64,000 bases of DNA from Apium graveolens. Taxonomy: Eukaryota > Streptophyta > Magnoliopsida > Apiales > Apiaceae. Numbering within the stretch: position 1 is the stretch's first letter; each line of letters begins with the position of its first letter. The notes below the pieces were generated by a model that made no database searches, had not been told where the DNA came from, and saw nothing but the letters and a program-made list of their open reading frames with translations. Positions 11,141-20,106 of the stretch are shown one piece after another. The stretch is taken from assembly GCF_009905375.1 (NCBI RefSeq), contig NC_133648.1, forward strand, positions 90,150,631-90,214,630. The letters are read 5' to 3'. The position numbers and the translations under genes are program-made.

Positions 11141-12687
11141 TCAGACTGAACCAAAGAAAGTGGTAGAAGCTCTTCAAGATGCTGATTGGGTGCAAACAAT
11201 GTAGGAAGAGTTAAATGAATTTGAAAGAAATAAAGTCTGGACCCTAGTTCCAAGACCAAAGAACAGATCTGTTGTTGGTACAAAGTGGGTGTTCAGAAAC
11301 AAAACTGATAGTGATGGCATAATTACAAGGAATAAAGCAAGGCTGGTTGCAAAAGGATATTCTCAACAGGAGGGAATTGATTATGATGAAATATTTGCAC
11401 CAGTTGCTAGATTGGAAGCCATAAGGATATTTTTGGCTTATGCTGCTCATAAAAAGTTTACAGTCTTTCAAATGGATGTAAAAAGTGCTTTTCTTAATGG
11501 AGAATTAGAAGAAGAAGTATATGTTGAACAACCTCCAGGTTTTGTAGATTAAAAATTTCCTCATCATGTCTACAGATTTGATAAAGCACTTTATGGCCTT
11601 AAGTAAGCTCCAAGAGCATAGTATGAGACATTAACTCAGTTTCTTCTGGAAAGTAAATTTAACAGAGGGACTATTGACAAAACATTGTTCTATCTCAACC
11701 ATGGAAAGGACTTACTTTTGGTGCAGATATATGTTGATGATATCATTTTTGGTTCTATAAATGACAGACTTTGTAAAAGGTTTGCCAAGCTAATGCAGTC
11801 AAGATATCAAATGAGTATGATGGGAGAACTTAGCTATTTTCCGAGCCTTCAAGTCAAGCAGAATAAAGAAGGAACTTTTATTTGTCAATCTAAGTACACC
11901 AGAAATTTGTTAAAGAAATTTGGAATGCAAGATTGTTCAATTGCATCCACTCCTATGGCCACTGCAACAAAATTGGATAAAGATACTGGTACATCAGTAG
12001 ATATTACTGATTATAGAGGTATGATTGGCTCACTACTCTATCTAACTGCAAGTAGACCTGATATCATGTATGTTACCTGTCTTTGTGCAAGATTTCAAGA
12101 AAATCCAAGAGAACCTCACTTAACAGCTGTGAAAAGAATTTTCAAGTACCTTAAGGGTACAACTGATCTAGGATTGTGGTATCCTAGGGAATCAGACTTT
12201 AAGGCTAACAGGTTACTCAGATGCAGATTTTGCAGGATGCAAAATTGACAGGAAAAACACAAGTGGAAGTTGCCAATTTCTTGGAGGCAGATTGGTTTCT
12301 TGGTTTAGCAAGAAACATAAGTCAATTTCCATATCAACTGCAAAAGCAGAGTACATTGCTGCAGGAAGCTGTTGTGCACAGATTCTTTGGATGAAGAATC
12401 AGTTACTGGATTATGGGTTAAGATATTCTAAAATCCCTATTTACTGTGATAATCAAAGTGCTATTGCTATGATAGGTAATCCAGTTCAACATTCAATGAC
12501 AAAGCACATCAGCATTAGGTACCACTTCGTAAGGGAACATGTGGATGAAGGTACAGTGGAATTGCATTTTGTTCTAACAGATCAACAACTAGAAGATATC
12601 TTCACAAAACCACTATGTGAAGCTACTTTTACAAGATTGGTAAATGAACTTGGAATGGTTTCAGGTTCTTTCTCTAAATCTGCTTAG
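11141..12687 (+). pseudogene. Copia reverse transcriptase and RNase H remnant, element C
   Basis: RT starts near KKVVEALQDADWVQTM and shows [18 protein letters not shown], the first catalytic Asp in [29 protein letters not shown] and the active-site loop YVDDIIFGS at about 11730. RNase H follows with GYSDADFAGC in a shifted frame near 12207, then LVSWFSKKH, AEYIAAGSCCAQILWMKNQL, YCDNQSAIAM, KHISIRYHFVREHV and DIFTKPL. Stops at 11202, 11550, 11604 and 11619 and a frameshift near 12207 disable it. All four stops fit one transition in a Gln or Trp codon. The gene ends at the TAG at about 12685. The domain order IN-RT-RH marks it as copia. Confidence 0.93.
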
Positions 12688-14096
12688 TTTATGTTCTGAT
12701 ACATCAGACTTTATGATCAGTATTTACAGATATTACTATCTTTGTGTATTCTGTGCTTAATTGAAAATTTTCTAAGTGCTGATTGTTGTTTGATGTGAAT
12801 TTCTAAACTCTGATAGTGATATGAATGTTTCAGTGACTATTCAAACCAATGAGGATAATTGTGCTAGATGCTGACCTAATAGTCTTTAATATACTAAAGA
12901 TCCCATGTATGAAGTAATTGTTTATGTTAAAGTTTACTTTGTGTATCTTATTACTAAGTCAATAACTAGAATATTGCTTCTTATCTGTTAAGTTCTGATG
13001 TACTAAGTGCTGATAAGCCTCACTTATCAAAAGAAAAAGAAAAGAAAAGAAATAAATATTAGGTACTCCTTTGAGATCAAGAGTAAAAATATGGAAGGGA
13101 AGACCCAAGTGCATTGCTGGTATTAAGTAAAATGCATTAGAAAAGCAAAATAAAATTTTCTTGGTGACTTTCCACATTCTCTGATTACTGGAGAAATACT
13201 TTGTAATAGCATAATATTTGATAAGCAGTTGTGACTCACTTACACTGAGAAGCCACTGTAAAACGAATTTCAAAAGATGCATAAAATGAGCACAAAACAG
13301 TTGAGGTGGACTCATGCATAAACTCATTCTATAGTAGACTTCAGAGTAATGACATATTTTGAGCAAAGTTCTTAGTTATGCCTTACCTCGAAGATGTACT
13401 GAAGTGAATCAGACTTTACTATTTGTCTAATATTTAGCTTATTGCACACACATACACTCCATATGAATGATGAAAATTACTGTGGTGATAAATGTTGTTT
13501 TAGATGAACAGTATAAGTGTCAGTTGCATAAATTCTGAGGACAAGTTCTGATGGAAGTTCTGACGATTAAGTTCTGATGTACCCATATCAGTATTTGTGT
13601 GAAGAATTACAGGAATAAACATTCACTTTTCGAGTTAAGGAGCCATATTTTGATGACTTTTAAATCCTGATAATAATCAAGTTCTGATGCTGACGTATCA
13701 GTATTTATCTACTTGGTTTATTTTTCGTCATTACTTGAACGATCATATTTTTACAGAATATTGGTTTATATGAGATAAAGCAGTCATAATCATTTGTTTA
13801 GTGGGAACAGTTTTTTTAAACTGAACATGCAATGTAATTATTACTTATTTACTGTGCCCATTAACTTTTGCATTAACTGCTGCATGCCTGACAGGTGTAA
13901 AGGTCTGTTCCACTTCTTATTAACTGCTGTCACGTGGGGTGTCTAAGTACAAGAGATAAAAGATTTTCAAATCTTTTATTTTCATTTTTATTCTACTCTC
14001 TTTCTTTTCTTATTCTCTCTCACATTTTCTGACGGTTTTCTTTACAGACATTTTCTCAAACACCTTACAGGCACTCTAACTTCTCACTTATTTTTG
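12688..14096 (+). other. Spacer between pol and extra ORF, copia C, rich in TTCTGAT motif
   Basis: Non-coding 1.4 kb. The core TTCTGAT or TGCTGAT recurs at least ten times, for example near 12694, 12774, 12807, 12987, 13004, 13546, 13571 and 13681, often with the reverse form ATCAG close by (TCTGATACATCAG at 12697; TGCTGACGTATCAGT near 13690). A G-box-like CACGTG lies at about 13931 and GATAAAAG at about 13955. From about 13975 to 14090 the strand is CT-rich, like a plant 5' leader, running into the extra ORF. No coding capacity was seen on either strand. Confidence 0.7.
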
Positions 14097-14397
14097 ATGG
14101 CACCCAAGGATTTAATTATTGATGGAGCCAAATTTGTACCAAATAACTATGCTGCAATCTTGAATAAGGCTGAAGCTCCATCAGATCTGCACTTTGTGCA
14201 AGATTTATTAGCTCATAGTGAGATTGGGTATGCCTTGACCCAACCTCAAACTATTTCAAGCCAACAAGTGCTGACATTTTGGAGAACTGGGCTTTTTGAT
14301 GATGGTGGTGCTACTGGTACTCCATGCATTGTTTTCACATCAGGAGATGTTGAGCATGTGGTTACTCCTGGAGCAGTTCGTAAAGCTATTGTGTATA
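14097..14397 (+). pseudogene. Start of post-pol extra ORF (env-like position) of copia C, cut by D
   Basis: The ATG is at 14097 (MAPKDLIIDGAKFVPNNY) and the frame stays open for about 100 codons until the LTR of D. The pattern (FVPNNYAAILNKAE...DLHFVQDLLAHSEIGYAL...P.TISSQQVLTFWRT) parallels the start of the extra ORF of D at 44411 (FIYENNNFTALVNKG...YHKMMDFVKNCKLNYAML). They are therefore homologous first domains. Sireviruses carry an additional or env-like ORF at this place; its function is unproven. No signal peptide or membrane segment is seen. The rest of this ORF is not in the window. Confidence 0.75.
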
Positions 14398-15431
14398 TGT
14401 TGTGTACTTGATGATTTCATGAATAAAACACCTTGGTAGACTTTACATAGTGAAATTATGTAGCACTCGACGGACAAGATTTATATTCCCGACGGATGAC
14501 TCATTATAGTACCGACGGATGATGACTTATTATCCATCGAGTGAGTAGCTTATATAACAATAAGTCTGTAGCACATTTCTGCATACAACATTGTATAGAT
14601 TCTGTAAGTAGTATTCAAGTCATGTTGACTTTAACTAGATATGCAGAATAGGTTGATTAATTGTACATAGATGATGTCTTGTAATTCTGCATAAGTGAAA
14701 TGAAGTCAAGTGCCTGATTGCTACCCGACGGATAAACTACAATGAAGTCGACGGATGATCAACTAGACAAACCGACGGATGATCAATGACTCAACGGATG
14801 ATCATGAACCCGACGGATAAAGAATTCAAATATCTGTTGACAGTGACAACAGTCACATGCGTCGAGTGGATGCTAATGGAATGTGGTAGCCTATTCAACT
14901 GGGTTTTCGAGAACAAAAAAGCATTGCCATTTCAATGCTATTATGAAGATATTCAAAGATGCTGGAATAGAGTAATGAAGTAGCATTGTAATAGACTAGA
15001 TATTTTTTGTTTTATTATCTTGTCTCATTACTTTGTTATCTTGGTGATTTATAAACTAAGAAGTAGCAACTATGAAAATATCGAACTAAGCAGAAAAGCA
15101 GAGAAACATTTGTAAGCAAAATTCTTAGCATTTATCTGTAGTCTTAGTTGTTCAATTGTTGTAAGTAGCTGTGAGCATTTTTGCACACAGGATTCTCTCG
15201 ATATATAAAATATATCTCTGGTGGAAGCATTCAAATCCACCAGAAAGTTTTTAAAGACTTTTGTTTTTAATTACTTGTGATTTGATTCATCTAAGTTTTT
15301 ATTCCGCATTATGCTAATCAATTCACTTATATATATATTTGAGTTAGAACATTTTTATTTCAAGAAAAAATTTCAAGAATTTCATTCAACCCCCCTTCTG
15401 TAATTCTTGTTATATTGTTAAGGGACTAACA
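14398..15431 (+). mobile_element. 5' LTR of copia D with CGACGGATGA motif cluster
   Basis: Begins TGTTGTGTACTTGATGA inside the extra ORF of C and ends GGGACTAACA directly before the primer binding site; the CAACCCCCCTTCT near its end is typical of such LTRs. The left edge is supported by alignment with K, whose LTR starts TGTTGTGAACTTGAGGA at 57303. The motif CGACGGATGATCA and variants occur in two clusters: 14468, 14489, 14512, 14531 (inverted) and 14725, 14748, 14772, 14791, 14810. The second cluster lies about 75 to 170 bases before the sequence AATGGAATGTGGTAGCC, which is shared with K. Confidence 0.85.
14468..14820 (+). repeat. CCGACGGATGATCA motif array in LTR of D
   Basis: At least nine near-copies of (C/T)CGACGGAT(G/A)A in about 350 bp, eight in the same orientation, with irregular spacing. 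The irregular spacing separates it from a simple tandem repeat. Confidence 0.9.
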
Positions 15432-15432
15432 A

Positions 15433-15445
15433 TTGGTATCAGAGC
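15433..15445 (+). promoter_or_regulatory. Primer binding site, copia D
   Basis: TTGGTATCAGAGC, one base after the LTR end. It matches the initiator tRNA-Met 3' end, as is usual for Sireviruses. Confidence 0.92.
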
Positions 15446-15492
15446 AAGCTCTTAACTTACAAAGAGTTTTAAGATCAAAACAATACAGCAAG

Positions 15493-17844
15493 ATGAACAA
15501 GAAGGATGTTGGAGTCAAGATCCCTTTCCTGGATAAAGATTATTACCATCATTGGAAGGTAAAGATGCATCTTCATTTGCTTTCTCAAGATGAGGCCTAT
15601 GTTGACTGCATAGAAAGAGGCCCTCATGTTCCAATGAGAGCTGCAATAGGAAACGAGCCATCAGTCCCCAAGCCATGGCATGAATGGTCTGATCCTGACA
15701 TTGAACAAGTCAGGAAGGACAAAAAGGCCATGAATATCCTATTTAATGGAGTTGATGCAGACATGTTTGACAACATTATCAATTGCAAAACTGCCAAAGA
15801 TGTTTGGGATACAATACAGATCATATGTGATGGCACTGAGCAAGTTAGAGAAAACAAGATGTAGCTCTTAATTCAGCAATATGAGCATTTTCATAATGAA
15901 GAAAGTGAGTCTCTCACTGACATTTTTAGTAGGTTCCAAAAACTACTAAATGCTCTTAAGTTGCATGGAAGGGTCTATCAGACAAAAGACTCCAATCTGA
16001 AATTCCTTAGATCTCTTCCAAAGGAATGGAAACCAATGACAGTCTCATTAAGAAACTCACAAGATTATAAGGAGTTTACTTTGGAGAGACTGTATGGCAT
16101 CCTGAAAACCTATGAGGTTGAAATAAAGCAGGATGAAAGGATGGAGAGAGGAAAGAAGAAAGGAGGATCCATTGCACTAGTTCTTGAGTTGGAAAAAAAG
16201 AAGGAAGTGAAGATGGACGCTGTTGAATCAACTTCAAGGGTCTGTGAGAACAAGGGCAAGGGGCTTGCAGTACAAAGTGAAGATTCTTTGAGCCAAGATG
16301 ACATGGAGGACATTGATGAGCACCTAGAATTTCTTTCCAGGAGATTTTCCAAGCTCAAGTTCAAGAAGAACTTTGGAGCAGCCAAGCCAAATAGAAACAT
16401 GGTGGATAAATCAAAATTCAAATATTTCAAATGTGGCTTGGCAGGGCATTTTGCCAGTGAGTGTAGAAAGTCAGATTCCAGCAAGAAAAAGTTTGAGCCT
16501 GTGGATTATAAGCAAAAATACTTTGAACTACTCAAACAAAAGGAAAGGGCTTTCATAACACAAGAAAATGACTGGGCAGCAGATGGTCTGGATGAAGATG
16601 AAGATGTCAGCTATGTTAATCTAGCCTTAATGGCCAAGTCTGATGAAACAGAGACAAGCTCTTCAAGTAATCAGGTAATTACTACAAACCTTGCACATTT
16701 ATCTAAAGCTGAGTGTAATGATGCCATAAATGACATGTCTACAGAGTTATATCATTTGCGTGTTACACTTAAATCTCTTACTAAAGAAAATGCTAAAATC
16801 AAGGAAAACAATTTGTTTTTGAGTGAGAGAAATAATGTGCTTGAGTCTCAGTTCATTGATTTTGAAAAGCTAAGAATTGAGTGTAAGATTGCCAAAGAGG
16901 AATTAACTGAGTCCTTGAAGAAAGAAGAAATTTTAAAGAAGCAGCTCGAGCGTGAACAAGAGGTGATTAAGGTATGGAAAACATCCAGGGATGTCCATGC
17001 TAAAATCACCAAAGTTCAAGGAATTGAGTCTTTCTGTGATGCAGCCTGGAAAAAAACAAAGAGAAACTAGTATCAAATTTGGTAGATGGAGTGCTAACAG
17101 ATGTAGACTCGACGGATGATGAGGATCATCCGTCGGATAACAAAAAGGGTTATCCGTCGAATGATGAAAATCCTCATCCGTCGGCTGTGAGCAAGCCTAT
17201 CAGTAAAGCCAAACTTGTTAAGCTAAATGAGAAGTATGGGTCTGTTTCCAAGAACTTTGTTTCAGGAGAATCGAGTCAGGTTAAGAAAGGGAAAAAGGCT
17301 AATGTTGGTCACGTGATTGTCAAACAGTTAAGTGACAGACTTGAAAAGATTGAGGTAAAAAAAGAGACTAAAAAGAAAAACAATAGAAATGGTAAAGTAG
17401 GGATTAACAAACACAATAACTACACACCTGATAAATATGCTCCTAGAAAAATCTGTGTCAAGTGTGGTAGTGTAAATCATTTGTCTGTTAATTGCAAATC
17501 TGCCATGCCTACTTCCATGTCTGTGCCACCTCAATTTCCTAACATAAATGCCATGCTTCCCATGCCTATGAATGCTGTCTACATAGAATATGAATGCACA
17601 GTCTGCTAACATGCCATTTGCACCTAATCCTTATTATGCTGCATTTAGTATGCCACAAATGCCATTTAGCATGCCATACCAGAATAACATGTTTGCTAAT
17701 AGCATGCCATTCCCTGTTAATAATAATATGCATGATAATTCTGTTGCAATGAATGGTTTCAAAGGCCAAACTCAAATGACCAAGGATGAATCTGATATCC
17801 CTAAGTCAAATGAGATAAATCCTAAGAAACAAAAAAAAAGCTAA
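15493..17844 (+). pseudogene. Copia Gag of element D, broken
   Basis: ATG at 15493 (MNKKDVGVKIPFLDKDYY), a typical Gag start, chosen over an in-frame TTG at 15433 in the primer site. The capsid-like part (HHWKVKMHLHLL, AKDVWDTIQ, LKFLRSLPKEWKPMTV) runs to about 16170. A first zinc knuckle near 16430 reads YFKCGLAGHFASEC, with Tyr replacing the first Cys. A coiled coil lies at about 16750-16980 (LKSLTKENAKIKENN). A second, intact knuckle CVKCGSVNHLSVNC lies near 17455. A Met/Pro/Asn-rich tail follows. Damage: TAG at 15862, and frameshifts in A-runs at 17050-17056 and near 17828 and one at about 17580. The long two-knuckle coiled-coil form is the SIRE/Maximus type. Confidence 0.9.
17110..17135. 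repeat. Perfect 11-bp inverted repeat of the CCGTCG motif inside gag
   Basis: CGACGGATGAT (17110-17120), loop GAGG, ATCATCCGTCG (17125-17135). It lies in Gag coding DNA, read as STDDEDHPS. Two further motif copies follow at 17150 and 17173. Confidence 0.95.
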
Positions 17845-17901
17845 CAAGGCAGGACCCAAGGAAACTTGGGTACCAAAATCAACTTGATTTGATTTTGATG
17901 T

Positions 17902-18306
17902 GTGCAGGGAAACAGAAAGAATCTTTGGTACTTGGATATTGGTTGTTCAAGACACATGACTGGTGATTCTACCCTGCTCACAGAGTTTAAGGAGAGAGCT
18001 GGCCCAAGTATTACTTTTGGAGATGACAGCAAGGGTTATACTGTGGGATATGGCTTGATTTCAAAGGACAATGTCATCATTGAGGAGGTTGCCTTAGTGG
18101 ATGGTCTCAAACACAATTTGTTGAGTATCAGCCAGCTTTGTGATAAAGGCAACTCAGTAACCTTCAATTCAGAAGCCTGTGTTGTGACTAATAAAAGAAG
18201 CAACAAAGTGGTTCTCACTGGTGTGAGAAAAGGAAATGTGTACTTAGCTGATTTCAACTCATCTAATGCAGAATCTGTTACTTGTCTTCTCAGTAAAGCA
18301 AGTTAG
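17902..18306 (+). pseudogene. Copia protease remnant, element D
   Basis: Contains WYLDIGCSRHMTGD at about 17930, the copia aspartic protease active site, which normally reads DSG; here Ser is Ile, which should abolish activity. Downstream ITFGDDSKGYTVGYG, VALVDGLKHNLLSISQLCD and GNVYLADF match the family order. It would cleave Gag-Pol in the particle. The frame breaks just before, where the conserved GPKETWVPKS lead-in is in another frame near 17850. A TAG at 18304 separates it from integrase, where Gln is expected before DESWLWH. Confidence 0.9.
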
Positions 18307-19136
18307 GATGAAAGTTGGCTATGGCACAAGAAGCTATCCCATTTAAACTTCAAGACAATGAATGAGCTAGTAAAGAAAGAACTGGTTAGAGGCATTCCTC
18401 TAGTGGAGTTTTCTAAGGATGGACTGTGTGATGCCTGCCAAAAAGGGAAGCAGATTAAAGCATCATTCAGGAAGAAACTTGATTCAACAATTGAAGAGCC
18501 ATTGCAACTGCTTCACATGGATTTGTTTGGACCAGTCAATGTGTTGTCCATCTCAAGGAAAAGATTTTGCCTAGTAATTATAGATGATTTCTCAAAGTTC
18601 TCTTGGACATATTTCCTAAAGTCTAAAGATGAGGCTAGTGAAATCATCATCAATTACATAAGGCAAGTCAACAATCATCCTGATTTCAAGGTTAGAAGAA
18701 TCAAGAGTGATAATGGAACTGAGTTCAAGAATTCTGTCATGAGAGCATTTTGTAAGGAAAATGGGATTCTGCATAAGTTTTCAGCAGCAAGGACTCCACA
18801 ACAGAATGGAGTAGTGGAAAGGAAGAACATATCACTTATTGAAGCTGCAAGGACAATGCTTGAAGAATCTAAACTGCCAACCTATTTCTGGGCTGAAGCT
18901 GTAAATACTGCATGCTACACTCAGAATATTTCTCTGGTTAATCAAGCAAGATGCATGACTCCCTATCAATTGTTCAAGAACAAGAAGCCAACTCTAAATT
19001 TTCTTCATGTCTTTGGCTGCAAATGCTATATTCTGAGAAATCAAACTGATCAAATGGGAAGTTTGATGCTAAAGCAGATGAATGAATTTTTGTTGGATAT
19101 GTTGTTGGTAAAGCATATAGAGTCTACAATCTAAGG
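18307..19136 (+). pseudogene. Copia integrase, element D
   Basis: The HHCC zinc site is visible as WHKKLSHLN and CDACQKGK (18322-18450). The catalytic triad is present: Asp in LLHMDLFGPV (about 18522), Asp in IKSDNGTEFKN and Glu in NGVVERKN, with 35 residues between the last two, as in active enzymes. LPTYFWAEAVNTACY and FLHVFGCKCYILRN follow. One base is missing near 19058, after DQMG, so the end (DEGIFVGYVVGKAYRVYNLRT) is in another frame. The core itself is intact in sequence, but it cannot be made from this copy because of stops and frameshifts on both sides. Confidence 0.93.
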
Positions 19137-19735
19137 ACCAACATTGTTGTGGAATCAATACATGTTGTGTTTGATGATAAAAAGATTGAAGGACTGAAAG
19201 ATGGAGATTACCATGAGAGCCTCAAATTCGACAATGTGGAGATGGTTAGTGATGACAGTGATGATGAAAGTGATCAAGAAACAGTGTCTAATGATAATGC
19301 AGATAAATCTACAACCAATGAAGCACAAAACTCAACATCTGTCAAGTTGCATAATGCTTCATCCGTCGGGAGGCAATCAGCATTATCCGTCGGGAGACAA
19401 CCAGCTTCATCCGTCAGCACTCAAAATTCACCATCCATCGGGTTATCAAAAGGAGCAGGAAGTCAAGATAGATCACCTATAGAAAGTTCCCCTTTCTCAA
19501 ATCAAAGATCCACAAACTCAGGGGGAGTTTCTAACAATCAAAACTCAATCACACATCAAGACAACAATGAATTTCTTCATCTAGAGCTAATCTACCTCAA
19601 CAAAGAAAATGGACAAAAGATCACCCCTTTGAGCTTATTATTGGTGATGTTTCTTCTAGAGTTCAAACAAGGAGAGCAACTCAAGAAGAATGTCTATACA
19701 ATAGATTTCTTTCCAAGGAAGAGCCAAAGAAGGTA
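19137..19735 (+). pseudogene. Integrase-RT linker of copia D with 24-bp motif repeats
   Basis: Begins ESIHVVFDDKKIEGLKDGDY, matching C at 10561. An acidic stretch (SDDSDDESDQE) is followed by an eight-residue repeat (SSVGRQSA, LSVGRQPA, SSVSTQNS, PSIGLSKG) encoded by the motif array at 19358-19441. A frameshift near 19575 moves the conserved [19 protein letters not shown] into another frame. Variable and probably disordered, it contributes no known catalytic residue. Confidence 0.85.
19358..19441 (+). repeat. Four 24-bp repeats carrying CATCCGTCGGG in pol linker
   Basis: The core ATCCGTCGGG starts at 19361, 19385, 19409 (ATCCGTCAG) and 19433 (ATCCATCGGG), exactly 24 bp apart. Here the motif is read as Ser-Val-Gly, in a different codon phase from its His-Pro-Ser reading in gag. 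Confidence 0.95.
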
Positions 19736-20106
19736 GAAGAAGCTTTGTTGGATCTTGATTGGATTTTAGCTATGCAGGATGAGCTAAACCAATTTGAAAG
19801 GAATAATGTATGGAAGCTGGTGCCCAAGCCTAAAGGAAAGAATTCAATAGACACCAAGTGGGTATTCAGAAACAAGATGGATGAAAATGGCATAGTTGTC
19901 AGGAACAAAGCTAGATTGGTTGCTAAAGGCTATTGTCAACATGAAGGAATAGATTTTGATGAAACATTTGCTCCTGTTGCAAGACTTGAAGCCATCAGAA
20001 TCTTCTTAGCCTATGCAGCCCATGCCAATTTCAAGGTCTATCAAATGGATGTCAAAAGTGCCTTTCTGAATGGACATTTGGAGGAAGAAGTCTATGTCAG
20101 TCAATC
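19736..20106 (+). pseudogene. Copia RT, N-terminal half, element D (split by H)
   Basis: An uninterrupted frame with [50 protein letters not shown], the first catalytic Asp in [12 protein letters not shown] and EEEVYVSQ. Coding stops at the insertion of H; the next codons (PPGFEDP) are at 42751. Only the insertion breaks it in this segment. Confidence 0.95.
20102..20106 (+). repeat. Target site duplication, left copy, element H
   Basis: CAATC, against CAACC at 42745-42749 on the other side of H. One mismatch in five, suggesting mutation since insertion. Confidence 0.75.

Noticed and set aside
19358..19441. CRISPR-like regular repeats
   Set aside because: The 24-bp units are degenerate, lie in a transposon coding frame with no spacer diversity, and the genome is a plant.
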